From Dipteris shenzhenensis (taxonomy: Eukaryota; Polypodiophyta; Polypodiopsida; Gleicheniales), in assembly GCA_047967505.1 (NCBI GenBank), contig CM106539.1: 64,000 nt of DNA; one strand, given 5' to 3'. The notes beneath the pieces were generated by a model. It saw only the letters and a program-made list of their open reading frames with translations. It had not been told where the DNA came from and did no database searches. The translations under genes were made by a program, and so were the position numbers. Every line of letters starts with the position of its first letter. Positions within the stretch are counted from its first letter, which is position 1. Of this stretch, positions 53,201-54,829 are shown piece by piece.

Positions 53201-53720
53201 CTCTAAGGCGATATTTGTCCTTGTCAAGTATACGTGTTGCTTTGCAACTTCGATTCTGATCCAATATTGTCAAATGAGCCAGCAAAGCTACAAAATTCAA
53301 TTCACTTGAAGCACACGAGCTTTAGGGAGCACCTTCCGTAAGGAACCACCACGCCTGAGCTCGTACCTGATGGGGATCCTCGGAAGGAATGATGTAGGCA
53401 TCGATGCCCGCACTGTGGAATCGTTTCCTCAGATTAACAAGCTTCTCGTCGGGAGGAGGAGGTGCTTTTTTGGAAGCCTTTCTAATTGAAGAGGGCTCTG
53501 CGAGAAAAGGGCCAGCGGCACTCGCAACAGGAGCAAAGCAACACCTCCTGCTACCAAAATGAGTCAAAGGCCAGCTGACGACCTTCGGTTTCAGTGACGG
53601 GGAAGCACGGGGAACCCAAGGGAAGATTGAAGGCAAGGGAGGAGCTTGGGTGGTTGTAGCCATAATGGGCGATGTGGTTGCTCTGGTGAAAGCTTTCGAG
53701 TAAACAAGGAAGCTCCTCAT
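407..53720 (-). CDS. APP2: Aminopeptidase P (Xaa-Pro aminopeptidase), plastid type, 5' eight exons
   Basis: The encoded enzyme removes the N-terminal residue of peptides that have proline in second position. It is a dimetal M24 (pita-bread) peptidase with two inactive creatinase-like domains before the catalytic domain. Eight exons join without a stop: 53367-53720, 50762-50887, 50412-50531, 49986-50261, 43176-43348, 42577-42858, 23137-23291, 407-597. All seven introns are GT-AG and phases match (0,0,0,0,2,2,1), giving 559 codons. Family landmarks are [67 protein letters not shown] and [12 protein letters not shown]525 and D536 correspond to two metal ligands and H505 to the conserved IIHY histidine. 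The remaining His/Glu ligands and roughly 150 residues are off the left edge. The first about 80 residues are poor in acidic residues and rich in S/T/P/R, as in a transit peptide, so plastid location is inferred. No exon is hit by any of the many elements in its introns. The symbol is by homology to the plant plastid form. Confidence 0.93.
598..1289. other. Intron 7, unique AT-rich part with (TA)n
   Basis: AT-rich intron sequence without coding signal. A (TA)n tract of about 19 bp sits at 1091-1109. Confidence 0.6.
1290..1735 (+). pseudogene. Copia reverse transcriptase fragment (N-terminal half)
   Basis: One open frame shows the Ty1/copia RT signature: [70 protein letters not shown] and EQPPGYV. 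It lacks gag, integrase, the YVDD catalytic part, RNase H and LTRs. It ends abruptly where an oppositely oriented LINE fragment begins. The frame is intact over about 140 codons, so the scrap is not very old or its decay is uneven. Confidence 0.85.
1736..2330 (-). pseudogene. LINE reverse transcriptase fragment, lineage distinct from the main LINE family here
   Basis: On the minus strand the frame reads [35 protein letters not shown] and [12 protein letters not shown]. These are non-LTR RT block 2a/3 features (a FxDFxKAFDxV motif). Upstream, the [20 protein letters not shown] region (about 2040-2150) is a degenerate RT start. It has stops between blocks and no catalytic YADD. Confidence 0.7.
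2395..2535 (+). pseudogene. Short LINE RT/thumb fragment of the main LINE family
   Basis: The frame starting at 2418 reads [38 protein letters not shown]. This matches the segment just after the RT core in the LINE at 47268-49300 ([18 protein letters not shown]) and the one at 8240-10740 ([15 protein letters not shown]). Only about 45 codons are present. Confidence 0.75.
2536..3483. other. Intron 7, unassigned spacer with short (CA)n
   Basis: No coding match recognised. An ACACACAC run occurs near 2722. The end of this spacer is the target site (GGTCA, 3479-3483) of the gag-only element that follows. Confidence 0.5.
3484..3854 (+). repeat. 5' LTR of the gag-only element
   Basis: Starts TGTTGGG, ends TTCTACA. 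A likely TATA box (CTATAAGAGAG) sits near 3742, followed by a CT-rich leader. Confidence 0.93.
3857..3868 (+). other. Primer binding site (tRNA-iMet type)
   Basis: TGGTATCAGAGC two bases after the LTR, the usual copia primer site. Confidence 0.9.
4747..5534 (+). pseudogene. Gag of the gag-only element, frameshifted, two zinc knuckles
   Basis: The frame opens [16 protein letters not shown], then needs a shift to read [21 protein letters not shown] later shift reaches the 5023-5484 frame with [29 protein letters not shown] and [16 protein letters not shown]. These are copia Gag (UBN2-like) features. A zinc knuckle [14 protein letters not shown] (CX2CX4HX4C) is followed in another frame by a second one, [13 protein letters not shown], whose first Cys codon is now Arg. 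The protein would end EDYAF at a TAA at 5532-5534. No pol follows. Confidence 0.85.
5791..6166 (+). repeat. 3' LTR of the gag-only element
   Basis: About 97% like the 5' LTR by eye; TATA-like CTATAAAAGAG near 6054. Followed directly by the GGTCA duplication. Confidence 0.93.
6172..6384. other. Intron 7 spacer
   Basis: Nothing recognised except a weak match (GTCAGCATGGC..GGTTTGC.ACCCTCCA) between 6265-6300 and 53155-53190 in intron 1, suggesting a shared unknown repeat. Confidence 0.35.
6385..6905. repeat. Copy 1 of a 520-bp dispersed repeat (partner 21117-21640)
   Basis: From GGCGGGTCTG through GGATCCGGCCTCTCCCAG, AACCTCAATGATCATGCTC and AGTTAGCTAGCTTAGG to GGGTTAATGGAGGATATA, this stretch closely matches 21117-21640 with small indels. 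The distal part (about 6690-6905) reads as the L1-type LINE of 21441-22610, so the repeat is an L1 5' junction plus its flank, present twice. Confidence 0.85.
7020..8192 (+). mobile_element. LINE A, 5'-truncated 3' end (degenerate ORF2 C-terminus and 3' UTR)
   Basis: Starting near 7064 the reading [30 protein letters not shown] and [19 protein letters not shown] parallels the C-terminal half of ORF2 in the LINE at 47268-49300 ([34 protein letters not shown]). It is broken by a poly-G run (7250-7266), stops and frameshifts. The 3' UTR (GCTTGTATGAGTT..TACTTTGTCCCATA..GAGGCCTTCCG) matches that of the other LINEs and ends in a (CT)n tract. Confidence 0.8.
8193..8239 (+). repeat. (CT)n tract joining LINE A to LINE B
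   Basis: About 47 bp of pure CT between the 3' UTR end of LINE A and the first RT codons of LINE B, with no other DNA. Confidence 0.95.
8240..10740 (+). mobile_element. LINE B, 5'-truncated, with long intact RT frame
   Basis: A non-LTR element that begins within the RT domain ([38 protein letters not shown]) immediately after a (CT)n tract. It has a single frame to the end of ORF2 after one frameshift near 8355, a 3' UTR ending GAGGCC..CGTGGACCTTTAATAAAA, and a (TTTC)n tail. The endonuclease and ORF1 are missing. It is the middle unit of a three-LINE chain. Confidence 0.92.
8361..10430 (+). CDS. LINE ORF2 product: reverse transcriptase with C-terminal zinc finger (no endonuclease)
   Basis: The 689-codon frame holds, in order, RT motifs [17 protein letters not shown] (about residues 3-19), [20 protein letters not shown] (about 41-60), [13 protein letters not shown] (about 74-86), [20 protein letters not shown] (about 133-152), the catalytic YADDVVLIS (about 175-183), [12 protein letters not shown] and [10 protein letters not shown] Cys/His cluster, [18 protein letters not shown] (about residues 533-554), follows, then a basic tail ([20 protein letters not shown]). 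No RNase H domain is seen. It would copy RNA into DNA at a nicked target, but without endonuclease it cannot act alone. A frame this long without stops points to a recent insertion. The clade is not certain: the Cys/His end and RT motifs fit an EN-bearing LINE clade near L1/Tx1, and I cannot exclude an RTE-like one. Confidence 0.88.
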   Translation: MEASNYRTIMIGHVMAKIYATILEGHINDHAEATGMRARGQAGFRAEHSTLDHIFTLRALIEEAKSRKQRLYCCFVDFRKAFDTVPRFRLFQRLRDLGFNGEIQWAIMALYERVTGRVRTRAGLSGKVRSTIGVKQGCPLSPTLFGLYIDELEMYIQTMGGTGSLLAGSTIPILLYADDVVLISSSQQGLQAHLHALHSFCQDRGLSVNLGKTKVMVFNTSYQVYRRGEFSFTFDGQEVELVREYTYLGATFRGPVFTMTHAARDRISRGHAALALLERQCAQSHFQHPDTKSLLFDTLVRPAVMYASPFWAGDLSVADWRRVERLQIIMFSRLIRAKPTVPHQITFAEFGATPLALDAAFQSVTYLHRIRALGDSAAGRARLPWLALTSSQMLAERGHTFCWYHTLSTWLTSLGLDMDRLPPFRYSIDAPRLPLTRHELSQVIRADLLQLHTFRTWVHPTELPTKMATYRDHFLRISEDGFIISPGYIGVHMSHSLRIALGQLRVSSHRLDVEAGRMRCTATGHRPRRETRICPCCTMGEVETEEHFVCRCPLYYEIRGTFHCLFGHGFGPLSRIMEYEDQYCLALFIREITRYRERFLREHRRIPARDLVIHEEQDEAQDHEHRDSPSCQRAPMVPPRGCTYDMIRQHRRMILHRGRTRRFISRRRRMMADFRRRLLHGDWHRQQPI
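10741..10785 (+). repeat. (TTTC)n-(CT)n tail joining LINE B to LINE C
   Basis: About six TTTC units then about ten CT units, ending where the C-rich start of LINE C begins. Confidence 0.92.
10786..10970 (+). repeat. C-rich imperfect minisatellite at the 5' end of LINE C
   Basis: Repeated units resembling CCGCTACCCCT (also CGGCTACCCC, CGCTACCCCT) run from about 10795 to 10930, followed by poly-C and poly-T runs (to about 11030). Position directly before ORF1 suggests a 5' UTR/promoter array, as known in some other LINEs; this role is inferred. Confidence 0.8.
11158..12381 (+). pseudogene. LINE ORF1 (RNA-binding/chaperone-type protein), frameshifted
   Basis: The frame begins [20 protein letters not shown] and runs through a long Ser/Thr/Pro-rich region (codons about 50-150). 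It shifts frame near 11690 to read [34 protein letters not shown] and [13 protein letters not shown], then [20 protein letters not shown] and AWRVGRDL. A further shift gives [30 protein letters not shown] and a TAG at 12379-12381. The order (disordered Pro/Ser-rich start, heptad-like coiled segment, small alpha/beta domain, basic end with a KWAV motif) fits LINE ORF1 proteins that coat the element RNA. No zinc knuckle is visible. Confidence 0.72.
12430..14880 (+). pseudogene. LINE ORF2: AP endonuclease plus reverse transcriptase start, interrupted
   Basis: Endonuclease motifs are [22 protein letters not shown] (catalytic Glu in ETH), [34 protein letters not shown] and DFNAK (about 12870, Asp/Asn of the active site). 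After the inserted gypsy fragment the linker continues ([39 protein letters not shown]), then RT from 14367: [30 protein letters not shown] and [17 protein letters not shown] frameshift near 14670 precedes [17 protein letters not shown] and [12 protein letters not shown]. The sequence stops before the catalytic YADD block. In-frame stops at several places make it non-functional. Confidence 0.82.
13200..13831 (-). pseudogene. Ty3/gypsy protease fragment inserted in LINE C
   Basis: On the minus strand: [37 protein letters not shown] and [17 protein letters not shown]. This is the retropepsin-like fold region of gypsy polyproteins; the active-site DSGATHNF equivalent is degenerate (ATGSVTHNF), so the catalytic Asp is not intact. 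A frameshift near 13365 continues with [17 protein letters not shown]. It lies between endonuclease and linker of LINE C. No LTR accompanies it. Confidence 0.78.
14890..15166 (-). repeat. 3' LTR of the minus-strand copia
   Basis: Ends CCTACA on the plus strand. It contains a (GA)n tract (about 14901-14922) and duplicated TAGGACTAAGTGTCCTA palindromic words around 15020-15065. Its outer terminus is blurred by mutation (TAGGAAACG against TGCGAAACG in the other LTR). Confidence 0.9.
15328..18720 (-). pseudogene. Copia Pol: protease, integrase, RT and RNase H
   Basis: Protease: [14 protein letters not shown] (DSG intact) at about 18470. GAG-pre-integrase: [17 protein letters not shown] with H/C zinc residues. 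Integrase: [20 protein letters not shown] and [12 protein letters not shown], then after a frameshift near 17710 [18 protein letters not shown] and [14 protein letters not shown], with [20 protein letters not shown] following. [22 protein letters not shown] and [12 protein letters not shown], with catalytic YVDDMLI at about 16235. RNase [37 protein letters not shown] and [20 protein letters not shown], ending ADMFTKAL. Stops at about 16550 and 16467 and at least two frameshifts interrupt it. The family normally forms one Gag-Pol polyprotein. Confidence 0.93.
18689..19554 (-). pseudogene. Copia Gag of the minus-strand element
   Basis: The frame starts at an ATG at 19554 ([40 protein letters not shown]) and continues [20 protein letters not shown]. 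It then shifts near 19140 to [40 protein letters not shown] and a Lys-rich end. A second shift splits the zinc knuckle: RCNYC in one frame, [11 protein letters not shown] in the next. The Gag is closely related to that of the element at 25296 (DKLDGTN, PHI.SCKT). Confidence 0.88.
20050..20530 (-). repeat. GTAC-rich 5' leader of the minus-strand copia
   Basis: Between primer site and gag, words such as TCCGTACAG, CCGTACC, GTACGTAC and CGTCGTAC recur every 10-20 bases. Downstream (19700-20045) the word TTTGGGGCTTTTGCA recurs. The same two zones, in the same order, occur in the copia at 25296 (25660-25960, then 26060-26400). Open frames over this stretch are by-products. Confidence 0.85.
20564..20578 (-). 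other. Copia primer binding site
   Basis: TGGTATCAAAGCAGG on the minus strand, one mismatch from the usual TGGTATCAGAGC. Confidence 0.85.
20580..20855 (-). repeat. 5' LTR of the minus-strand copia
   Basis: Matches 14890-15166 almost base for base from AAACGAAGAGAGAG to GATGGCCTACA. Abuts the primer binding site within a few bases. Confidence 0.9.
20856..21116. other. Intron 7 spacer right of the copia
   Basis: Short ACACACACA run near 20900; otherwise nothing recognised. Not LINE C, although LINE C flanks the copia on the other side. Confidence 0.4.
21117..21640. repeat. Copy 2 of the 520-bp dispersed repeat (partner 6385-6905)
   Basis: Same word order as 6385-6905, with a 13-bp longer segment near 21170 (AGGCCTGCTAGTCC) and loss of a 10-bp TACTGTAATA segment near 21427. 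Confidence 0.85.
21441..22610 (+). mobile_element. L1-type LINE, 3' part
   Basis: A degenerate C-terminal ORF2 ends in a plant-L1 Cys/His motif, [19 protein letters not shown] and HCLCNCR (about 21930-22005). A terminal block follows: [38 protein letters not shown] and [12 protein letters not shown]. It is frame-conserved with the L1 end at 63229-64000. The 3' end AATAGAAGTCTTTTCGTTGA is followed by an A-rich tail to about 22610. Confidence 0.8.
22611..23136. other. Intron 7, unique 5' part next to exon 7
   Basis: AT-rich intron without coding signal. Imperfect GCTAGCCTTTCATCTA/GCTAGCCCTTCATCTA repeats at 22658-22705. Confidence 0.6.
23137..23291 (-). CDS. APP2: Aminopeptidase P exon 7
   Basis: This exon encodes [16 protein letters not shown] through [15 protein letters not shown] and [11 protein letters not shown], the start of the pita-bread catalytic domain. 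The acceptor is gttatgcAG and the donor GTATGT, 155 bp, phase 2 in and phase 1 out. It sits alone, with about 19.3 kb of intron on one side and about 22.5 kb on the other. Confidence 0.92.
23292..23749. other. Intron 6, unique 3' part next to exon 7
   Basis: No coding signal. A CACACACACACTTTT-GTTTG..GAAA..TTTCATT block at 23488-23545 is echoed at 23708-23780, a small duplicated segment ending AACATTCAT.GCTGT. Confidence 0.5.
23750..25295 (-). mobile_element. LINE of the main family, inverted, endonuclease end to RT
   Basis: Minus-strand blocks in element order: [18 protein letters not shown] (endonuclease side, about 25280-25230), [36 protein letters not shown] (degenerate RT block A), [50 protein letters not shown] and [18 protein letters not shown]. 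The YANDV reading shows the second catalytic Asp changed to Asn. Many stops and indels. The end past 24200 is only weakly recognisable. Confidence 0.8.
25296..25567 (+). repeat. 5' LTR of the plus-strand copia
   Basis: 272 bp. Shares TGTTAGAATTATT, CTAGGCAGTG, CCAATGTAAT, GTTAGGGGCACTTTT and GTTTTGTCACTTAGA with the LTR at 44518-44736. Confidence 0.9.
25570..25581 (+). other. Copia primer binding site
   Basis: TGGTATCAGAGC two bases after the LTR. Confidence 0.9.
25660..25965 (+). repeat. GTAC-rich leader of the plus-strand copia
   Basis: About 20 copies of words like CCGTACAG, CCGTACAA and CCGTATAG, with TTCCGCATTTCAAC repeated three times. Same position and motif as 20050-20530 in the minus-strand copia. 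Confidence 0.85.
26557..28310 (+). pseudogene. Copia Gag split by a LINE
   Basis: The first part (26557-27014) starts [20 protein letters not shown] and includes [40 protein letters not shown] and [11 protein letters not shown]. After the LINE insertion the frame returns with [20 protein letters not shown] (a CX2CX4HX4C zinc knuckle) and [20 protein letters not shown]. The central Gag segment between them is missing, so the insertion came with a deletion or the gap is hidden. No protease motif follows. Confidence 0.88.
27015..28031 (-). mobile_element. LINE D, inverted 3' fragment inside copia gag
   Basis: Tail (GAAA)n at 27015-27037, 3' UTR 27038-27690, then ORF2 C-terminus on the minus strand: [60 protein letters not shown] and [20 protein letters not shown]. 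The Cys/His end is that of LINE B. It is truncated just 5' of LLQLHTF. Confidence 0.9.
28345..29500 (-). pseudogene. L1-type LINE ORF1 relic with zinc knuckle
   Basis: Minus-strand pieces in several frames: [40 protein letters not shown] and [13 protein letters not shown], then [14 protein letters not shown] at about 29010, a CX2CX4H knuckle with the last Cys lost. A Gln/Lys/Arg-rich end follows. This is the layout of plant L1 ORF1 (DUF4283-like domain then CCHC). A poly-G run (28361-28379) and G-rich DNA lie at its downstream end. The same order is seen at 43830-44340. Confidence 0.65.
29535..30250. repeat. Purine-rich low-complexity stretch
   Basis: Long runs of GGAGAAGG, GGGGGGAGG and GAAGCG words on the plus strand, with long but meaningless frames (Glu/Gly/Arg-rich or Pro/Ser-rich). 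Could be the 5' UTR of the adjoining L1 relic in inverted orientation; that is a guess. Confidence 0.5.
30251..30699. other. Intron 6 spacer
   Basis: Nothing recognised. Confidence 0.4.
30700..31440 (-). pseudogene. Ty3/gypsy integrase C-terminal fragment
   Basis: On the minus strand: [42 protein letters not shown], then [18 protein letters not shown] and, further on, [12 protein letters not shown]. This is the integrase core end (YPQxNGxVE), the WAYRT-type block and the following GPY-like region of gypsy elements, with stops and shifts. No LTR seen. Confidence 0.75.
31441..32085. other. Intron 6 spacer
   Basis: A 16-17 base word, AAATCCATGTAGAAG(A/C), occurs twice (about 31686 and 31727) separated by AATGTC-type sequence. 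No gene recognised; a gag-like reading ([20 protein letters not shown]) at about 31810-31870 is too short to assign. Confidence 0.35.
32086..32330 (-). mobile_element. LINE 3' UTR fragment, inverted
   Basis: GTTTATTAATGTCTTCAAAA, AATGTCTATGAGACTGAA and GCTACTAAAGCGGGATC parallel 27045-27150 and 39345-39450 with more divergence. No coding part attached. Confidence 0.65.
32340..33397 (+). repeat. Probable LTR region of a gypsy element
   Basis: The stretch ends ATGTTACA immediately before a primer-site-like TGGTATCAAAGC (33399-33410). A (TC)n near 33295 and a TATTTAAAGG TATA-like word at 32718 fit an LTR. Its start and its partner LTR are not found. Confidence 0.45.
33399..36240 (+). pseudogene. 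Ty3/gypsy interior: gag start, RT/RNase H, integrase, heavily decayed
   Basis: After the primer site comes a charged frame (33398-33820; Lys/Glu-rich, gag-like position). RT and the transition to RNase H are seen as [18 protein letters not shown] and later [39 protein letters not shown] (about 34920-35060). Integrase follows: [15 protein letters not shown] (zinc site), [48 protein letters not shown] and SAFHSQTDR (35600-35980). Stops are frequent. It is cut short near 36240, before the hAT insertion. Confidence 0.8.
36367..37110. mobile_element. Non-autonomous hAT-like DNA transposon with 8-bp TSD
   Basis: The 8-bp direct repeat AGTAGGAT flanks the element at 36359-36366 and 37111-37118. Ends are imperfect inverted repeats: CATAGTTAGGGGAAAC on the left and, read from the right, CACAGTTACGCTGAAAC (about 14 of 17 matching with one gap). 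CA termini and 8-bp duplications are hAT features. The left subterminal zone holds AAACGG/AACGG words, as in Ac-type elements; the right zone holds GTTTCAG/CTGAAAC words. The 744-bp interior has no transposase; open frames there come from GGCTGAAGGAGG-type repeats. It was mobilised in trans if at all. Confidence 0.75.
36630..36850. repeat. GGCTGAAGGAGG-type imperfect tandem repeats inside the hAT element
   Basis: At least eight units of GGCTGAA(A/G)GAG(A/G) with spacing of 11-30 bp. Confidence 0.75.
37163..38765 (+). repeat. 5' LTR of the second gag-only element (enlarged)
   Basis: 37163-37535 matches 41048-41335, and 38405-38765 matches 41525-41940. The middle is unrelated to the other LTR. 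Confidence 0.88.
37536..38404. repeat. AT-rich foreign segment within the 5' LTR
   Basis: AT-rich DNA absent from the 3' LTR. It carries a 37-bp tandem duplication (37927-37998, GTTATGTCACTTTTAAAATG...) and hairpins: AAGGTAGTTTCG (near 37988) pairs with CGAAACTACCTT (near 38032), and GTTTCGC-TG-GCGAAAC lies inside. Possibly a small DNA transposon; no target duplication found. Confidence 0.6.
38766..38778 (+). other. Primer binding site of the second gag-only element
   Basis: TGGTATCAAAGCC directly after the LTR. Confidence 0.88.
39086..40265 (+). pseudogene. Gag of the second gag-only element, split by a LINE
   Basis: [35 protein letters not shown], then a LINE fragment, then [56 protein letters not shown] and, in other frames, a knuckle [15 protein letters not shown] (about 40142) in which the His is Tyr. 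Ends near a TAG at 40263-40265. Copia Gag organisation; several stops. Confidence 0.8.
39242..39590 (-). mobile_element. LINE G, inverted 3' UTR fragment inside gag
   Basis: (AAAG)n at 39243-39265, then 3' UTR almost identical to 27045-27290 of LINE D (CTTCGGAAGACC, AAACCTGATACAAATCACAG, GAGCATCATCACCCGTGCTG). An extra segment of about 85 bp at 39275-39345 contains a second AAGAAAGAAATT. Truncated before any coding sequence. Confidence 0.88.
41048..41940 (+). repeat. 3' LTR of the second gag-only element
   Basis: 893 bp, with a G-rich middle (GGGCTGTAGGGGTTGG-type repeats, 41340-41520) absent from the 5' LTR and a (CT)n tract at 41863-41912. Confidence 0.9.
41946..42576. other. Intron 6, 5' part next to exon 6
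   Basis: Nothing coding. A homopolymer A9 at 42305. Otherwise unique. Confidence 0.5.
42577..42858 (-). CDS. APP2: Aminopeptidase P exon 6
   Basis: This exon encodes [20 protein letters not shown] through [20 protein letters not shown] and MRRAHL(R). It covers the end of domain II and the linker helix leading to the catalytic domain. The central stretch rich in D, S, Q and N ([19 protein letters not shown]) looks like a flexible loop. The acceptor is ttttccAG and the donor GTTAGTAAG, phase 2 in and phase 2 out, 282 bp. Confidence 0.9.
43176..43348 (-). CDS. APP2: Aminopeptidase P exon 5
   Basis: This exon encodes [18 protein letters not shown] through [14 protein letters not shown], domain II. 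The acceptor is cttgttttgcAG. The donor is AAAG|GTGGTT, a weak GTGG donor chosen because it leaves phase 2 that exon 6 completes to give LER-LASNG. Length 173 bp. Confidence 0.88.
43349..43829. other. Intron 4, 3' part next to exon 5
   Basis: AT-rich, no coding signal; a direct repeat TTCATGGATCCTACC(C/A)TTC at 43704-43744. Confidence 0.5.
43830..44340 (+). pseudogene. L1-type LINE ORF1 fragment
   Basis: The 43965-44384 frame reads [36 protein letters not shown] and [20 protein letters not shown], then [16 protein letters not shown], where a CX4H..D knuckle has lost Cys residues. Block order equals that of the relic at 28345-29500 ([15 protein letters not shown], then a knuckle). No endonuclease or RT follows. 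Confidence 0.6.
44518..44736 (-). repeat. 3' LTR (partial) of the copia 3' half
   Basis: Shares long words with 25296-25567; its outer end near 44518 is not sharp. A 22-bp word TTCAGTAGCCCCTCTCTCCTTC lies twice (44446, 44481) just outside. Confidence 0.75.
44777..46348 (-). pseudogene. Copia Pol remnant: integrase C-terminal part and RNase H
   Basis: Integrase (46348-45614): MCANYVLN, then after shifts [40 protein letters not shown] and [10 protein letters not shown]. RNase H (45286-44777): [60 protein letters not shown] and [10 protein letters not shown]. The RT between them (45300-45610) has lost its catalytic part. A poly-C run (45263-45275) interrupts it. Confidence 0.88.
46349..47218 (+). 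mobile_element. LINE E, 5'-truncated 3' end
   Basis: ORF2 C-terminus: [37 protein letters not shown], then after a shift [20 protein letters not shown] and [21 protein letters not shown] 3' UTR runs to 47218 and leads into (CT)n. The 5' truncation point is within about 10 codons of that of LINE D. Confidence 0.85.
47219..47267 (+). repeat. (CT)n tract joining LINE E to LINE F
   Basis: About 48 bp of CT between the 3' end of LINE E and the RT of LINE F. Confidence 0.95.
47268..49296 (+). mobile_element. LINE F, 5'-truncated, RT catalytic core to 3' end
   Basis: Starts at the RT block [20 protein letters not shown] directly after (CT)n, continues through ORF2 and a 3' UTR (GCTTGTATGAGTTCGC..TACTTTGTCCCATAGG, GAGGCCTCCCGTGGACGTT) and ends in a CT-rich tail. 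Confidence 0.92.
47330..48729 (+). pseudogene. LINE F ORF2 C-terminal half (YADD to zinc finger)
   Basis: [20 protein letters not shown] (intact YADD), [56 protein letters not shown] and [18 protein letters not shown] stop at 47926 then breaks the frame. Further on: [31 protein letters not shown], then [20 protein letters not shown] and [20 protein letters not shown]. Product ends at a TGA at 48727-48729. Closely parallel to LINE B (residues about 140-690). Non-functional because of at least three stops. Confidence 0.9.
49297..49367 (+). repeat. Pyrimidine tail of LINE F
   Basis: Two CTTT units followed by CT repeats broken by CC and CCCC; about 70 bp. Confidence 0.9.
49368..49985. other. 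Intron 4, 5' part next to exon 4
   Basis: A first part (49368-49680) with CTGACCTGCC/GGCCGACATG words of unknown origin, then AT-rich intron. No coding signal trusted. Confidence 0.45.
49986..50261 (-). CDS. APP2: Aminopeptidase P exon 4
   Basis: This exon encodes residues 201-292, from [19 protein letters not shown] through [22 protein letters not shown] and [12 protein letters not shown]. It covers the end of domain I and the start of domain II. The acceptor is tttgtggtcAG and the donor GTAAGA, phase 0, 276 bp. Reading beyond the donor gives VRRTS, which is not family-like and supports the splice choice. Confidence 0.92.
50412..50531 (-). CDS. APP2: Aminopeptidase P exon 3
   Basis: This exon encodes residues 161-200, from [15 protein letters not shown] to GSKVGIDP. 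The acceptor is gtctgctgcAG and the donor GTAAGC, phase 0, 120 bp. It is separated from exons 2 and 4 by short introns of 230 and 150 bp that contain no recognisable element. Confidence 0.92.
50762..50887 (-). CDS. APP2: Aminopeptidase P exon 2
   Basis: This exon encodes residues 119-160, [20 protein letters not shown] onward to WTDGRYFLQ. This is the most conserved block of the N-terminal creatinase-like domain. The acceptor is ttgtcaacAG and the donor GTACAT, phase 0 on both sides, 126 bp. Confidence 0.92.
50888..51639. other. Intron 1, 3' part next to exon 2
   Basis: No coding signal recognised. Confidence 0.45.
51640..52616 (+). pseudogene. Ty3/gypsy Gag fragment
   Basis: A frame at 51661-51966 ([39 protein letters not shown]) and one at 51887-52333 (Pro/Gln-rich, [20 protein letters not shown]) lead, after a TAG, to the Gag core: [49 protein letters not shown] and [25 protein letters not shown] is the retrotransposon-gag signature. 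No zinc knuckle, pol or LTR follows. Confidence 0.78.
52617..53366. other. Intron 1, 5' part next to exon 1
   Basis: Unassigned, apart from the short match to 6265-6300 near 53155. Confidence 0.4.
53367..53720 (-). CDS. APP2: Aminopeptidase P exon 1 (start, transit peptide, start of N-terminal domain)
   Basis: This exon encodes residues 1-118. The ATG at 53720 is chosen because an in-frame TGA lies a few codons upstream and only a TTG separates it from the ATG. A second in-frame Met is residue 20 ([11 protein letters not shown]). The presequence is rich in S, T, P, R and A and almost free of D/E, which suits a plastid transit peptide. The mature part begins near KLVNLRKRF and reaches the family motif [13 protein letters not shown]. 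The exon ends CATCAG before a GTACGA donor, phase 0. Confidence 0.9.
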
Positions 53721-53850
53721 GTTCACACTCAATTGAATTCAACGATTTTTTTGGTGCTCCAATCATCTGACGTATAGCCTCAATACATTCCCACGTGATT
53801 GATAATTTTTCCTTCTTCCTAGAAATGTTTTCTTCATGAACTGCGACGGC
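53721..53850 (-). promoter_or_regulatory. Proximal 5' region of the aminopeptidase P gene with G-box
   Basis: A palindromic CACGTG (G-box core) lies at 53792-53797, about 72 bp before the ATG, and a TGACGT word at 53768-53773. Both are common in promoters or 5' leaders of plastid-protein genes, but they are short and could be chance. I see no convincing TATA box, and the transcription start is not identifiable. Confidence 0.3.
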
Positions 53851-54829
53851 CTTCCCATGTTCCCCCTCAAACGTTCATAGACTTTCTATTTGATGTTCTC
53901 ATGTGAATTATTATTGTCTATCCTTTTGTGATTTGATTTTCTTCATGAACCCAAGCAATTGGGACATATTGTCCCATAAACTCTTTGTTAACATTACATT
54001 GATTTGAATTGATTTGATATTACTTCAGAGATGATGACAACCACTTGGTCGATGTTGATTGCATTAATCCCCTCTCACTTTGCCCCTAAACTCACATTTA
54101 GTGACATTGAAACTACCTTTTTGGCTTTGCCATTTTTCATCCAATGTTATTGTTGTAGCCAAGACTCTCTTGACCCCAATGAAAACTAGCTTCTTGATCA
54201 AAGATGAGTTATCGAAACTTATCAGTTTTTGTTTGAATTCTAGTCTTTCAGAGGTCCTAAGACTTTAAGACTTAGTGTAGATGGACCTTAGACTTTAAAG
54301 AGTCTCCGTGGATTATATTTTGTATGTGACATGGCAAATTAGCCTTTGGTAAGATTGACCTCGTCAGACTTAGGGCTAGGTTACTAGTTGGCTTAATTAG
54401 GATTTGTCTAACCTAAGTTTATTGACCATAATCATAATATGGCACATTGACAAGGCAATTGTGAGATTTATATAGGTTAATCATATGAGACCCATATTGG
54501 TAGATACGACAAAGTGTAGAGGACACATTTTGTGAGGTCATACGATTAAGGTCAATGCACGATCGGGTATAGACAATCGAGAAACTATTTTTATGGCATT
54601 TTTGGATCGTGATGCAATGAGCTGGTAGGTGAAATTTTAAATTTGGGACATACTTGCGCTCTCGCCGAATTTTTTTTCGATGTAATGATTCTTGCATTGG
54701 CGTAAAAATTAGACCAATCTGTCAAAACTTGTTGTTCTGAACACCGCAGACCTTGACACATGTCACTACATGAGTAGTTTGTCCTCCTTCACGCTATCTC
54801 TGTACTACATCTTTGTGCATTAGACTATT
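53851..54829. other. Upstream intergenic DNA
   Basis: AT-rich; a short direct repeat CCT(A)AGACTTTAA(G/A)A near 54257-54300. No gene seen. Confidence 0.5.

Noticed and set aside
53318-53366. Extension of exon 1 to the stop after [10 protein letters not shown]
   Set aside because: These codons follow a GT donor and do not resemble the family, whereas exon 2 supplies the expected continuation.
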